From: JAOTVV01 sp041602035
GTDB lineage: Bacteria > Gemmatimonadota > Gemmatimonadetes > Gemmatimonadales > GWC2-71-9
Reading direction: 5' to 3'
Length of the DNA stretch: 64,000 nt
Assembly (NCBI GenBank): GCA_041602035.1
Contig: JBFIHA010000004.1
Coordinates: forward strand, 62,001-126,000
The position numbers were made by a program, and so were the translations under genes. The first letter of the stretch is position 1. The number at the start of each line of letters is the position of its first letter. This document shows positions 26,217 to 34,181 of this stretch, piece by piece. The notes beneath the pieces were generated by a model, which was not told where the DNA came from, did not search any database, and was given only the letters and a program-made list of their open reading frames with translations.

Positions 26217-27598
26217 CGTCGCCGCCGGATGATCTCTTCTTCGTCGGCCTCCAGCCCCAGCGGGCTCTGTAGCCGGAGCCGCTCCGCCGCAAAGAGGGTC
26301 TTGAGGGAGTCCTCGAGCGACGCGAACCGCTCCGATGCCTCACCCCGCAAGGCCAGTCGGTAGGGTGAGCCAGGGTACTGGCCGTCCAACAGCGCCGACA
26401 GCGAATCGGTCAGGTCCGTTCGGAGCGAGGCCGCTGCCAGCAGGGCTTTGGGTGCGATGGGGCTCTCCGGATGCTCGCGCTGAGCCAAGAGGAACAGGGC
26501 CGACGCCGGCAGCGGTGCGCGGAGAGAATCTCGCACGATCTCGCCGAGCACGAACAGCTTGGCGTCACGATTCGAAACCTCACGGTTCGCGACAACTTGT
26601 ATGGCGACGTCAAGCACGCCGACAGTTGGGCCGATCACCTGAGCCGGACGGCCACCCGCACGCATCGGTCGATCCAATTCTCGTCGCACGTCCGCCAAGG
26701 CGCCGGGATCCTCCAGCTCCTTGAAGCGCGCAAGCCCGGCGTACGCCCGACCGAGATTGGCATCCGCAGAGTCCGGAGCCGCGGCCACCGCCGCGCCGAA
26801 CCGGGCACGGGCCCGGGTGTCATCTCCCGCCCGCTCCCACCGCACCCCGTCGGCGTTGAAGAGGCGTGTCCGTTGCCCGGGCGTCAGATCCTGGCGCTCC
26901 GCCAACCTGTCGACCAAGGCCGCCGCGCCCTCCCCGTCATACCGGCCGAACGAGTCGAGCACAGCGAGCCACAGCGTTTCCTGGTACGAGAGCGTGACCC
27001 GCGTCTCGAGCACTGCCTTCGCGGCGGCGAGGTCACCCAAGCTGAGAAAGGCCCCGGCAAGATCGAAGGCGGCCAGACCTATCGGCACTCGATGGAAGTC
27101 CTGCACGGCGGCCGCCGGATTGCCACGAGCCAGTTCCGCCCGTCCCCGCAGCAGAAATGCGCGCGCGGCCGTGGCCGAATCGGCACCATCCAAGAGCGCG
27201 TCGAGCGTGGCGATCGCGGCGGTCGGCCGATCGAGCCCAAGCTCGCACCGCGCCAGGACGAGGCGCGCCTCCCGTTGGACGGCGGCATCGGGTGACGAGG
27301 TCGCGGCGAGCGATAACGGCCGAACTGCGCGGCTGCAGTCACCGATCTCCGAGAGACCCTTGCCCCAGAGGAGAAGCGCATCGTCACGGTACTTGCTCTT
27401 GGGATACCTAGTCGCGACGGATTCCGCCTTGACGGCCGCTTGGGCCCACAGGGAACGCGCCTCACCGGGGCGCCCCTCACGCTGGGCACGCGTGGCGTCT
27501 CCGGCGAGTTGATTGGCGTTGTAGAGGCCGTTGAAGTAGGCGCACCCGATGCCGGCGGCGCCGAGCAGGACGACGCCGCGCCAGCAACGTCGCATCAT
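26213..27598 (-). CDS. TPR-repeat lipoprotein
   Basis: A 461-residue envelope lipoprotein: signal peptide with lipobox GIGC around residue 18, followed by Ala-rich helical repeats (GRPGEARSLWAQAAVKAESVATRYPKS, RPTAAIATLDALLDG, DLAAAKAVLETRVTL). Near the C-terminus a segment (ALFLLAQREHPESPIAPKALLAAASL) resembles BamD/YbgF-type repeats. No enzyme motif is seen. It overlaps the amidase gene upstream and pyrD downstream by four bases each, so it is cotranscribed; the role is unknown. Confidence 0.75.
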   Translation of the reverse strand: MMRRCWRGVVLLGAAGIGCAYFNGLYNANQLAGDATRAQREGRPGEARSLWAQAAVKAESVATRYPKSKYRDDALLLWGKGLSEIGDCSRAVRPLSLAATSSPDAAVQREARLVLARCELGLDRPTAAIATLDALLDGADSATAARAFLLRGRAELARGNPAAAVQDFHRVPIGLAAFDLAGAFLSLGDLAAAKAVLETRVTLSYQETLWLAVLDSFGRYDGEGAAALVDRLAERQDLTPGQRTRLFNADGVRWERAGDDTRARARFGAAVAAAPDSADANLGRAYAGLARFKELEDPGALADVRRELDRPMRAGGRPAQVIGPTVGVLDVAIQVVANREVSNRDAKLFVLGEIVRDSLRAPLPASALFLLAQREHPESPIAPKALLAAASLRTDLTDSLSALLDGQYPGSPYRLALRGEASERFASLEDSLKTLFAAERLRLQSPLGLEADEEEIIRRRR

Positions 27599-28809
27599 GG
27601 CTGCGTCCCGACCAGCACCTTCGCCTCGTATCGCTTCAGGTACTCGACGATCCCCCGCGCGATGGACTTGGCGATGGCCTGCTGGCCCGACGTCGAAGCG
27701 AGGAACTCCCCATCGCGCCGGTTGGTGGCGAAGCCGGTCTCGACCAGGATGGCGGGTCGCGTTGCCGTCTTGAGCACCACGTACGGGGCCTGCGCCACGC
27801 CGCGATTGTGACCCGGGTGGGTGGCCGCCGCATGGTGCTGCACGATGTCGGCCAGCAGTGCCGACTCTCGAAGGAACTCGTTCGTCTGCAGATCCTTGAA
27901 GATGAAGCCGAGGTCGCCCCCGAGATTGCCCCCACCCGTCTCGTACCGGAGCGCGTCGTTCTCCATCGCCGCGACCCGGCGGGCTTCCGCTGTCAGCGCC
28001 TCACCCAGGAAGTAGGTCTCGACCCCGTTTACCAGCTCGTACCCTCGACGGGACGGGAGACTGTTGACATGGAGGCTCACGAACAGCGCGCACTCGTCTC
28101 GGCACATCAGGGCGCGCTCGCCCAGCGCAATGAGCGTGTCCGTCGACCGGGTCATGATGACGTCGACGCCGCGCTGCCGCAGCTCGTCTCGCAGCAGCAG
28201 GCCGATAGCGAGGTTCACGTGCTTTTCCTTCATGCTTCCGGGCAGGTGGCGCCCGGGGTTGCCGGGGTCCACCCCACCGTGCCCGGGATCCACAATGATC
28301 TGATGTGCCAGCCGCAGCCCGTTGCGGCGCGCGGCGTCGGATCCCGGACGCCCCGGCGCCGGGGTCAGCGACGGTGGTCGGGAGGCAAGCCGTGACTCCT
28401 CGAACCGTGCGGACCGATGATCGTACCGGTAGCCCTCGCTGAAGGTGCGCGGGACGAATTCCGCGAGCCACTGAAGCGGGACGAAGAGCGTATCGGTTAC
28501 GACGTATGCGCCACCAGCCACCGGCACGACACGTCCTTCGTGGACGAACAGTGGCGCCCCGAGCAGAAACCGGAATGGCACACCGGCAAACGCCACCTGC
28601 GCCCAGTCGCCGATCACCTCGCTGGTTACAGGAAGCACGCCGCTCAGCCGCGGTACTGGAAGCGCCGCATGCCCCTTGTGCATGCCGACCGGGATGGTGG
28701 TCTCGCCAAATGCCGTCGCGACCACCACCGCGCGCGGTGCAACCCGGTACGGCGGGAGGTCCATGGCCTCTGAGGTCAGCGCGAGTGCGGCAAGAAGCAG
28801 CAACGTCAT
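27595..28809 (-). CDS. amiC: N-acetylmuramoyl-L-alanine amidase (AmiC-type)
   Basis: Zinc amidase that cleaves peptide side chains from muramic acid in the periplasm. The C-terminal Amidase_3 domain (from about residue 165) has the zinc ligand His and VDPGHGGVDPG, the glutamate in SMKEKHVNLAIG, CALFVSLHVNS and the catalytic glutamate in PAILVETGFATN. The N-terminal about 150 residues include a signal peptide and a copper-amine-oxidase-like region (LFVPLQWLAEFVPRTF). It overlaps smpB by four bases. Confidence 0.92.
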   Translation of the reverse strand: MTLLLLAALALTSEAMDLPPYRVAPRAVVVATAFGETTIPVGMHKGHAALPVPRLSGVLPVTSEVIGDWAQVAFAGVPFRFLLGAPLFVHEGRVVPVAGGAYVVTDTLFVPLQWLAEFVPRTFSEGYRYDHRSARFEESRLASRPPSLTPAPGRPGSDAARRNGLRLAHQIIVDPGHGGVDPGNPGRHLPGSMKEKHVNLAIGLLLRDELRQRGVDVIMTRSTDTLIALGERALMCRDECALFVSLHVNSLPSRRGYELVNGVETYFLGEALTAEARRVAAMENDALRYETGGGNLGGDLGFIFKDLQTNEFLRESALLADIVQHHAAATHPGHNRGVAQAPYVVLKTATRPAILVETGFATNRRDGEFLASTSGQQAIAKSIARGIVEYLKRYEAKVLVGTQP

Positions 28810-29285
28810 TGCCGACGTCCTCGCTCCCGCTCGGCGTCGCGCTGGGCCGCACGCCGCTTGAGATCCTCACGCTTGTCGTGGAGCTTCTTCCCGCGGGCGA
28901 GCGCCATGGTCACTTTGGCCCACCCTCTGGTGAGGTGCAGATCGAGGGGCACCAGGGTGAGGCCCTTCTGCTCGACCGCGCCGATGAGCCGGCGCAGCTG
29001 ATGGCGATGCATGAGCAGTTTGCGCGGCCGCAAAGGATCGTGATTGACGTACCCAGCCGAGTCATACGCAGCGACGTTCATTCCTTCCAGCCAGACTTCG
29101 CCCGACCGCAGGACGCCGTACGCGCCCTTGAGGCTCACCTTCCCGGCCCGCACCGACTTGATCTCGCTGCCGGTGAGCGCGAGCCCGGCTTCCCACGTAT
29201 CAAGAATGTGGTAGTCGTGCCTCGCCTTCTTGTTACGGGCGACGACGGTCCCGGATTCGGCTTTCGGATCAGCAGTTGGCGACAC
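28806..29285 (-). CDS. smpB: SsrA-binding protein SmpB
   Basis: tmRNA partner for rescue of stalled ribosomes. The 159-residue protein has ARNKKARHDYHILDTWEAGLALTGSEIKS near the start, GSEIKSVRAGKVSLKGAY, and a basic C-terminal tail (KLHDKREDLKRRAAQRDAERERGRR). The start is GTG at 29285; no Shine-Dalgarno is visible and the predicted transcription start is only about five bases upstream. It leads the smpB-amiC-TPR-pyrD-pyrF run. Confidence 0.95.
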   Translation of the reverse strand: MSPTADPKAESGTVVARNKKARHDYHILDTWEAGLALTGSEIKSVRAGKVSLKGAYGVLRSGEVWLEGMNVAAYDSAGYVNHDPLRPRKLLMHRHQLRRLIGAVEQKGLTLVPLDLHLTRGWAKVTMALARGKKLHDKREDLKRRAAQRDAERERGRRQ

Positions 29286-29296
29286 GAGCTAAGTCC

Positions 29297-29325
29297 AACA
29301 TAGAAAACCATTTCCGGCCGGTCAA
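29297..29325 (-). promoter_or_regulatory. Sigma-70-type promoter of smpB
   Basis: Minus strand: TTGACC (29325-29320), a 17-base spacer, TATGTT (29302-29297). The start would be near 29290, leaving a nearly leaderless smpB message. It is back to back with the tRNA-Leu promoter, whose -35 begins at 29335. Confidence 0.75.
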
Positions 29326-29334
29326 GCGGCGCGG

Positions 29335-29363
29335 TTGACCGCGTTTGGCACCGCTTTCTATAT
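29335..29363 (+). promoter_or_regulatory. Sigma-70-type promoter of tRNA-Leu
   Basis: TTGACC (29335-29340), a 17-base spacer, TATATT (29358-29363); transcription would begin near 29370, about 16 bases before the tRNA 5' end. Near-consensus, as expected of a stable RNA gene. Confidence 0.85.
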
Positions 29364-29385
29364 TCCGGGCCCACTACGAAGTTCC

Positions 29386-29471
29386 TGCCGAAGTGGTGGA
29401 ACTGGTAGACGCGCTGCGTTCAGGGCGCAGTGGGCGAATAGCCCGTGTGGGTTCGAATCCCACCTTCGGCA
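29386..29471 (+). tRNA. tRNA-Leu (CAG)
   Basis: The acceptor stem GCCGAAG (29386-29392) pairs with CTTCGGC (29464-29470), with discriminator A at 29471. The anticodon stem-loop GCGTTCAGGGCGC reads CAG. A long class II variable arm and the T-loop GGTTCGAATCC are present. The CCA end is not encoded. An own promoter and a terminator flank it. Confidence 0.96.
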
Positions 29472-29482
29472 CTCAACTAAAC

Positions 29483-29517
29483 ACGCCCGGCATCGCGTCC
29501 AGAACGGTGCCGGGCGT
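29483..29517 (+). terminator. Hairpin terminator after tRNA-Leu
   Basis: ACGCCCGGCA (29483-29492) pairs perfectly with TGCCGGGCGT (29508-29517) around a 15-base loop, followed by TCTCGTCC. It lies between tRNA-Leu and the converging moeB stop at 29542; the T-run is weak. Confidence 0.65.
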
Positions 29518-29541
29518 TCTCGTCCAACGCCGACAGGGCGC

Positions 29542-30681
29542 TCAGTAGCGCGCCATGGTCGGGTCCACGACGTCGGCCCACGCCGCCACGCCACCTTTCA
29601 AACTCCGCACATGCTCGAACCCTGCGTCGCGCAACACGTCCACCGCGCGTAGGGAACGACGGCCGTGATGGCAGATGGTGACGATCTCGCTCGACGGATC
29701 GAGCTCGTTCACGCGCTGTGAAAGCGTGCCCATGGGGATGAGTCGAGATGCTGGGATGTGACAGATCGCCCACTCGAGAGGCTCCCGCACATCGACCAGC
29801 ACGATCGCATCGTTGCCTCGAAGCTCGCGCGCCAACTCGGCAGCCGTGACCTCGTACTCGCCCGCCGGTTCCTCCGCACCGTATCCGCAGAACGCTTCGT
29901 AGTCGATCAGCTCCCGAATCGTGGGCGAGGTCCCGCAGATAGGGCATGTCGGATCACGACGGATCACAAGCTCGCGGAATTCGAGGTTGAGCGCATTGAA
30001 CAGCAGGAGGCGTCCCTCGAGCGTGGTACCAGTGCCCAGAATCAGCTTGATGGCCTCGAGTGCCTGAATGCTCCCGATGATTCCCGGCAGGACGCCCAGC
30101 ACGCCGGCCTCGTCGCAGGATGGGATCAGGCCCGGCGGTGGTGGCTCCCTGAACAGGCAGCGGTAGCACGGCCCCGACGAGCGGCCGAACACCGACGCCT
30201 GTCCATCGAAGCGGAAGATCGCGCCGTAGACGTATGGAATCCCCAAGAGCACGCAGGCATCGTTCACCAGATACCTGGTCGGGAAGTTATCGCTCCCATC
30301 CACTACAACGTCGAACGCGCGACAGACGTCGAGCGCGTTGCTGGAGGAGAGACGGTCCTCGAACGTCCGGAGCGTGACGTGCGGGTTGAGGTCGCGCAGT
30401 CTCGCCGCGGCGGACGACACCTTGCTCGTGCCCACCGCCGACGTGCCGTGAACCACCTGCCGCTGCAGGTTCGTCGCGTCGAGGAGGTCGGAATCGACGA
30501 TCCCGAGCGTTCCGACCCCTGCCGCGGCCAGGTAGAGCAGTGCTGGTGACCCGAGGCCTCCCGCCCCAACCACCAGCACACTCGCGGACCGTAGCCGTTG
30601 CTGCCCCTCCAGCCCAATTTCTGGGAGGAGGAGATGTCGAGAGTATCTGGTAACCTCGTGCGGGCTCAGTTCGTCGGACAT
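29542..30681 (-). CDS. moeB: Molybdopterin-synthase adenylyltransferase with C-terminal rhodanese domain (MoeB/MoeZ type)
   Basis: E1-like enzyme that adenylates the C-terminal glycine of a ubiquitin-like sulfur carrier, with a fused sulfurtransferase. The ThiF domain has GAGGLGS at 39-45, DSDLLDATNLQRQ, the CDEAGVLG cysteine C189, and zinc pairs CYRC (172-175) and CPIC (246-249). The rhodanese domain (about 275-379) has active-site C337 in ICHHGRRSL. The start MSDELSPHEV at 30681 is chosen because the 45 extra upstream residues are not conserved-looking. Which sulfur carrier (MoaD, ThiS or a cysteine/selenium pathway) it serves is unknown. Confidence 0.9.
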   Translation of the reverse strand: MSDELSPHEVTRYSRHLLLPEIGLEGQQRLRSASVLVVGAGGLGSPALLYLAAAGVGTLGIVDSDLLDATNLQRQVVHGTSAVGTSKVSSAAARLRDLNPHVTLRTFEDRLSSSNALDVCRAFDVVVDGSDNFPTRYLVNDACVLLGIPYVYGAIFRFDGQASVFGRSSGPCYRCLFREPPPPGLIPSCDEAGVLGVLPGIIGSIQALEAIKLILGTGTTLEGRLLLFNALNLEFRELVIRRDPTCPICGTSPTIRELIDYEAFCGYGAEEPAGEYEVTAAELARELRGNDAIVLVDVREPLEWAICHIPASRLIPMGTLSQRVNELDPSSEIVTICHHGRRSLRAVDVLRDAGFEHVRSLKGGVAAWADVVDPTMARY

Positions 30682-30838
30682 CGCGCGACAGCCAGCGCTC
30701 GGGTCCCGGTGCTCGGAACCTGCCGATAGACGCCTCGGTGAGGAAGTCCCTCTCCGATTGGCGTAATCCCGATAAGCTTGGTAGGATTTCGCGGCGTAGG
30801 TAGACTTGTGCCCCACCCCACCCCGCTGTCACTCACCG

Positions 30839-31279
30839 CTACCGCGCCACGAGAGCTTCGACTTCAGACTCCTGACGCATGAGGTCGGCGAGAGACACGC
30901 TCGACAGCATCTCATCGATCCTGCGCTGCAGCTCACGCCATACGGGCCGGAGACTGCAATCCCCGTCGGGGCCACACCGCGCAAGATTCACCCGGTGTGC
31001 ATCGCAATACACTTCGAACGTGCGATTCTCGGCCGCTTCCATCACGTCCTTCACCGAGATGCTCTGGGGATCGTGGGCCAGGAAATACCCGCCCTTCGCT
31101 CCCCGCACGCTCTTCACCAGCCCCGCCCTTCGGAGCTTCAGCAGGATCTGCTCCACATAGTCGGCAGGGAGGCCCTCTCGTTCTGCCAGGTCCCGCGCAG
31201 GCGTCGGGGTCTCTCCTCCCTCCTTGGCCAGGTGGAGGGACACAATCAAGCCGTACTCGGCCCAAGTTGTGACTCGCAT
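30839..31279 (-). CDS. Rrf2-family transcriptional regulator with cysteine cluster
   Basis: A 146-residue winged-helix regulator: MRVTTWAEYGLIVSLHLA, then the recognition-helix region GLPADYVEQILLKLRRAGLVKSVRGAKGGY typical of Rrf2/IscR/NsrR. Three cysteines at 92, 102 and 108 (VYCDAH..., RCGPDGDC) could hold an Fe-S cluster, though the C-x9-C-x5-C spacing differs from IscR (C-x5-C-x5-C). It would sense iron-sulfur, nitric oxide or redox state. It has its own promoter and ribosome site GGGAGG. It could control itself, moeB downstream, or the redox genes upstream. Confidence 0.85.
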   Translation of the reverse strand: MRVTTWAEYGLIVSLHLAKEGGETPTPARDLAEREGLPADYVEQILLKLRRAGLVKSVRGAKGGYFLAHDPQSISVKDVMEAAENRTFEVYCDAHRVNLARCGPDGDCSLRPVWRELQRRIDEMLSSVSLADLMRQESEVEALVAR

Positions 31280-31296
31280 GGTGCCTCCCGTACCCA

Positions 31297-31325
31297 AATA
31301 TCCGACGCCCGGGCTCGGAAAGCAA
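31297..31325 (-). promoter_or_regulatory. Promoter of the Rrf2 regulator gene
   Basis: Minus strand: TTGCTT (31325-31320), 17 bases, GATATT (31302-31297). It lies between the aspartase stop (31339) and the regulator ATG (31279), so the regulator can be expressed separately from the upstream redox operon. Confidence 0.55.
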
Positions 31326-31338
31326 GATTATTCGGCTT

Positions 31339-32769
31339 TCAGGATTCGCCCGTGTCCCCCGGCACACCGAGGTCCGTCATGGCCCGGAGATCCAACACGG
31401 CGTCCAGCTCCTGCGGCGGAAGCAGCCCCTTCTCTTCCACCAGTTCTCGCACCGTCAGGTTTCGGCGCACGGCCTCCTCCGCCAGTCTGGCCGCCTCGGC
31501 GTACCCGATGCGGGGAGCCAGCGCCGTCACGATTGCCGGACTCCGCTCCAGCCAGTAGGCGCATTGCTCCTCGTTGGCGACGATCCCCGCCACACACCGC
31601 TCGGCCAACAGCCGAGTGGCGTTTGCCAATATCTCGACCGAAAAGAGGAGGTTGTGGGCGATGACGGGCATCATGACGTTCAGCTCGAGCTGGCCCGCCT
31701 CGGCCGCGGCCGCCACCGTGACGTCGTTCCCGATGACTTGGAAGCAGACCATGTTGGTCATCTCTGCGATCACCGGGTTCACTTTTCCCGGCATGATGCT
31801 CGATCCCGGCTGCACGGCCGGCAGACGAATCTCGGCGAGACCTGTTCGCGGCCCGGACGATAGGAGACGTACGTCATTGGCGATTTTGCCGAGATCGACC
31901 GCATAACTCCGGAGCAAGCCACTCACCGCCGCGAAGTCCCCCATGGACTGCATCAGCTGCACGCGGTCTCCTCCCTCCCGCACCGGAAGTCCCGTGAGTT
32001 GCGCAAGCTCCTCCACCATGCGTGCCGGGTATGCCGGCTCGACATTGAGCCCCGTACCCACGGCGGACCCGCCAATGTTCAGCTCCTCGAGCCACGTCGA
32101 TCCCTGATTCAGCCGATCGACATTGCGTTCGACCGTCATGCCGAAGGCGGCGAACTCCTGGCCCAAGCGGATCGGCGTGGCATCCTGGAGGTGCGTTCGT
32201 CCCGACTTCAACACATCGTCAAAGGCCCTTCCCCTGTCGAGAAGTGCGCCTGCCAAGAGGCCCATGCACTCCGTCAGCCGTGGCAGACTCGCCAGCATCG
32301 CCAATCGGATCGCCGTCGGGATGGTGTCGTTGGTGCTCTGCGCCATGTTGACGTGATCGTTGGGATGGATCGGACGGTACTCTCCGCGTCGGCCTCCCAG
32401 CAGCTCGTTGGCGCGGTTGGCGAGCACCTCGTTCACGTTCATGTTGTGACTCGTTCCAGCCCCCGCCTGATATGGATCGATCACGAACTGATCGCGATGG
32501 TCACCGGCCAGCACCTCGTCGGCGGCGCGGACGATCGCGTCTGCCAAGTCCGGCCCGAGCCGCCCGGTGCCGTGGTGAACCCGTGCCGCCGATCGCTTGA
32601 TCCACACCATCGCGTCGACGAACCGGTGCATCGGGCGAAGTCCTGATACCGGGAAGTTCTGGACGGCACGTGCCGTCTGGATGCCGTACAGGGCCTTCGC
32701 GGGCACCGGGAACTCGCCCAGGGAATCGCGCTCGACGCGCGTCCCGGAAGCTTTGGGTTCGTGGGCCAT
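31339..32769 (-). CDS. aspA: Aspartate ammonia-lyase
   Basis: Reversibly splits aspartate into fumarate and ammonia. The 476-residue protein of the aspartase/fumarase superfamily has a start (DSLGEFPVPAKALYGIQTARAVQNFPVSG) of aspartase type, SGRTHLQDATPIRLGQE, the flexible catalytic loop GSSIMPGKVNP and NMVCFQVIGND, which fits aspartase better than fumarase C. It begins two bases after the stop of the AhpD-like selenoprotein gene, so it shares that transcript. Class II fumarase is the alternative. Confidence 0.9.
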   Translation of the reverse strand: MAHEPKASGTRVERDSLGEFPVPAKALYGIQTARAVQNFPVSGLRPMHRFVDAMVWIKRSAARVHHGTGRLGPDLADAIVRAADEVLAGDHRDQFVIDPYQAGAGTSHNMNVNEVLANRANELLGGRRGEYRPIHPNDHVNMAQSTNDTIPTAIRLAMLASLPRLTECMGLLAGALLDRGRAFDDVLKSGRTHLQDATPIRLGQEFAAFGMTVERNVDRLNQGSTWLEELNIGGSAVGTGLNVEPAYPARMVEELAQLTGLPVREGGDRVQLMQSMGDFAAVSGLLRSYAVDLGKIANDVRLLSSGPRTGLAEIRLPAVQPGSSIMPGKVNPVIAEMTNMVCFQVIGNDVTVAAAAEAGQLELNVMMPVIAHNLLFSVEILANATRLLAERCVAGIVANEEQCAYWLERSPAIVTALAPRIGYAEAARLAEEAVRRNLTVRELVEEKGLLPPQELDAVLDLRAMTDLGVPGDTGES

Positions 32770-32771
32770 TT

Positions 32772-33332
32772 CTACCTCGTCACCTCGACCCGCAGGGCAT
32801 CGTTGAACCGGTTGAAGTAGCTGAAGAGGCCGGCGACCAACGTCACCTCGACGATCTCCTCTTCGTTCCAGTGTCGGGACAGCTCGCGATAATCCCGGTC
32901 AGTCACCGCGTGACCGCTGGCCGCGACGAGTTCACCGAACCGGAGCGCCGCCTTCCATCCCTCCCCCATCCCCTCGAGCGACGCCGGCACCGTGCTTTCG
33001 TCCTCCGGCGTTTCCACACGAACGGCCGAGATCCATGACTCCTGTGCGCCCAGCCGCCTTGCCAAGGCGGTGTGAGAGGCCAGTCAGTAGCGGCATCGGT
33101 TGATGGATGACACACGTACCGCCACCAACTCTTTGAGCAACGGGGGCACGTCGCCCTCGTTCATCACCGTCCGGAAATGTGCGATCATGGTCTGCAGGTG
33201 CCGCGGTCGCGCGGCCACCGTCCGAAACATGTTCGGGATATTCCCCCGCTCGCGCAGGTAGGTCTCGAAGATCGCGCGCACGTCGCCGTCTACGTCATCG
33301 GGCCCACGGGGTCGAATACGGGGTTCGGTCAT
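32772..33332 (-). CDS. AhpD-like (carboxymuconolactone decarboxylase family) selenoprotein, UGA read as Sec83
   Basis: A 186-residue AhpD-like disulfide/peroxide reductase, if UGA at 33084-33086 is read as selenocysteine. Upstream of UGA: MTEPRIRPRG...KELVAVRVSSINRCRY. Downstream in the same frame: LASHTALARRLGAQ. E68, C80, residue 83 and H87 then reproduce the AhpD motif E-x11-C-x2-C-x3-H with Sec in place of the second cysteine. Both halves are full of conserved family features and no base change other than the stop is needed. A perfect 7-bp hairpin with GGC loop begins 14 bases after the UGA (33054-33070). If read as a stop, the protein would lack half its fold. Neighbours: a zinc-ribbon gene 14 bases upstream, aspartase 2 bases downstream. 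Confidence 0.85.
33054..33070 (-). promoter_or_regulatory. Candidate SECIS hairpin of the AhpD-like selenoprotein
   Basis: In the mRNA, CCGCCUU (33070-33064) pairs with AAGGCGG (33060-33054) around a GGC loop (33063-33061). The stem starts 14 bases and the loop 21 bases after the UGA. That distance and the loop beginning with GG match the bacterial SECIS recognised by SelB. It lies inside the coding frame, as bacterial SECIS elements do. Confidence 0.8.
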
Positions 33333-33346
33333 CGTGATGCGGCGTC

Positions 33347-33526
33347 CTAGTCGGAGCAGTCGCCCAGCGGGTAGGGGAAGCCGCAGTTGCGGCAGGGGTC
33401 CTTGCAGCCCCAGGGGCGCGCTGCGACCGGGAATCCGCACCGCAGACAGCGGAACAGCTCGTCGCCCAGGGGCGCCGGTGCCGCCGTACCGCCCCCGACC
33501 CCGGATGTCGGCCGGGCCGTCGTCAC
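33347..33526 (-). CDS. Small zinc-ribbon-like protein
   Basis: A 59-residue protein starting with GTG at 33526, eight bases below the preceding gene's stop and 14 bases above the AhpD-like gene. After a Gly/Ala-rich N-terminus it has CLRC (27-30), C41, then CRNC-type cysteines (C45, C48) and C57. This looks like a treble or double zinc knuckle. No homologous family is recognised. Placement inside the redox operon suggests a metal- or thiol-binding role, but that is inference. Confidence 0.65.
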   Translation of the reverse strand: MTTARPTSGVGGGTAAPAPLGDELFRCLRCGFPVAARPWGCKDPCRNCGFPYPLGDCSD

Positions 33527-33533
33527 TCGCGGA

Positions 33534-34181
33534 TCAGGCAAGGGGAAACGCACCAGTGAGGAACGGATTCGACGCGCGTTCGCGACCCACTGTGGTTTCG
33601 GGACCGTGGCCGCAATACACGATGGTCTCGTCCGGGAGCGCCAGCAATTCCCGCCGGATGCTCTCCAGCAACGTCGTACCGTCACCACCAGGAAGATCCA
33701 CCCGGCCCACGGAGCCGGCGAACAGGGCGTCCCCGACAAAGGCAATCCCGTGACCCACGAACGCCACCGAGCCCGGGCTGTGACCGGGAACGTGCCGGAC
33801 GGTGAACCGGTACGGTCCGACCGCGAGGGTGTCGCCCGCGTGAAGTTCGTGCTGCGGGGGCGGCGGTGGATCAACACGGATGCCGAACCAGGCGCCTTGG
33901 CTCGCCGCGGCATCGTACAGCTGCCGATCCGCAGGATGGAGATACACTGGAACCGCTCGGCACTCGACCACGGCTGCCACCCCTTGGATGTGATCGAGAT
34001 GTGCGTGGGTCAACCAGACGGCACGGAGATCGAGGTGCTCTGATTCGAGTCGCTCGAGAAACAACTCGGCCTCTTCTCCAGGGTCGACGATCACCGCATC
34101 CTGGCTCGCATCGTCCGCGATGATAAAGCCGTTCTCCTGAAACGCCCCCGTCGTGAGGCAGACAACCCTAGGATGCGCCAA
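33534..34181 (-). CDS. MBL-fold hydrolase, glyoxalase-II-like
   Basis: Metallo-beta-lactamase-fold hydrolase of 215 residues with the metal ligands THAHLDHIQG, HVPGHSPGS, GDALFAGSVGR and the final YCGHGPETT histidine. It is of the short YcbL/glyoxalase-II type, so thioester hydrolysis (for example S-lactoylglutathione-like adducts) is likely. The start is TTG at 34181, preceded by GGGGAG six bases upstream and overlapping the trxB end by 14 bases; no ATG is suitable in frame. Persulfide dioxygenase is an alternative that cannot be excluded by eye. Confidence 0.85.
   Translation of the reverse strand: MAHPRVVCLTTGAFQENGFIIADDASQDAVIVDPGEEAELFLERLESEHLDLRAVWLTHAHLDHIQGVAAVVECRAVPVYLHPADRQLYDAAASQGAWFGIRVDPPPPPQHELHAGDTLAVGPYRFTVRHVPGHSPGSVAFVGHGIAFVGDALFAGSVGRVDLPGGDGTTLLESIRRELLALPDETIVYCGHGPETTVGRERASNPFLTGAFPLA

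Noticed and set aside
31339..32769. Fumarase C instead of aspartase
   Set aside because: The N-terminal GIQTARAVQNFP and MVCFQVIGND segments fit aspartase better, though only an alignment can settle it.
33084..33086. TGA in the AhpD-like gene as a plain nonsense mutation or pseudogene
   Set aside because: It lies exactly on a catalytic Cys codon, both halves are intact in one frame, and a perfect SECIS-like hairpin follows. A second case in the same operon makes chance unlikely.
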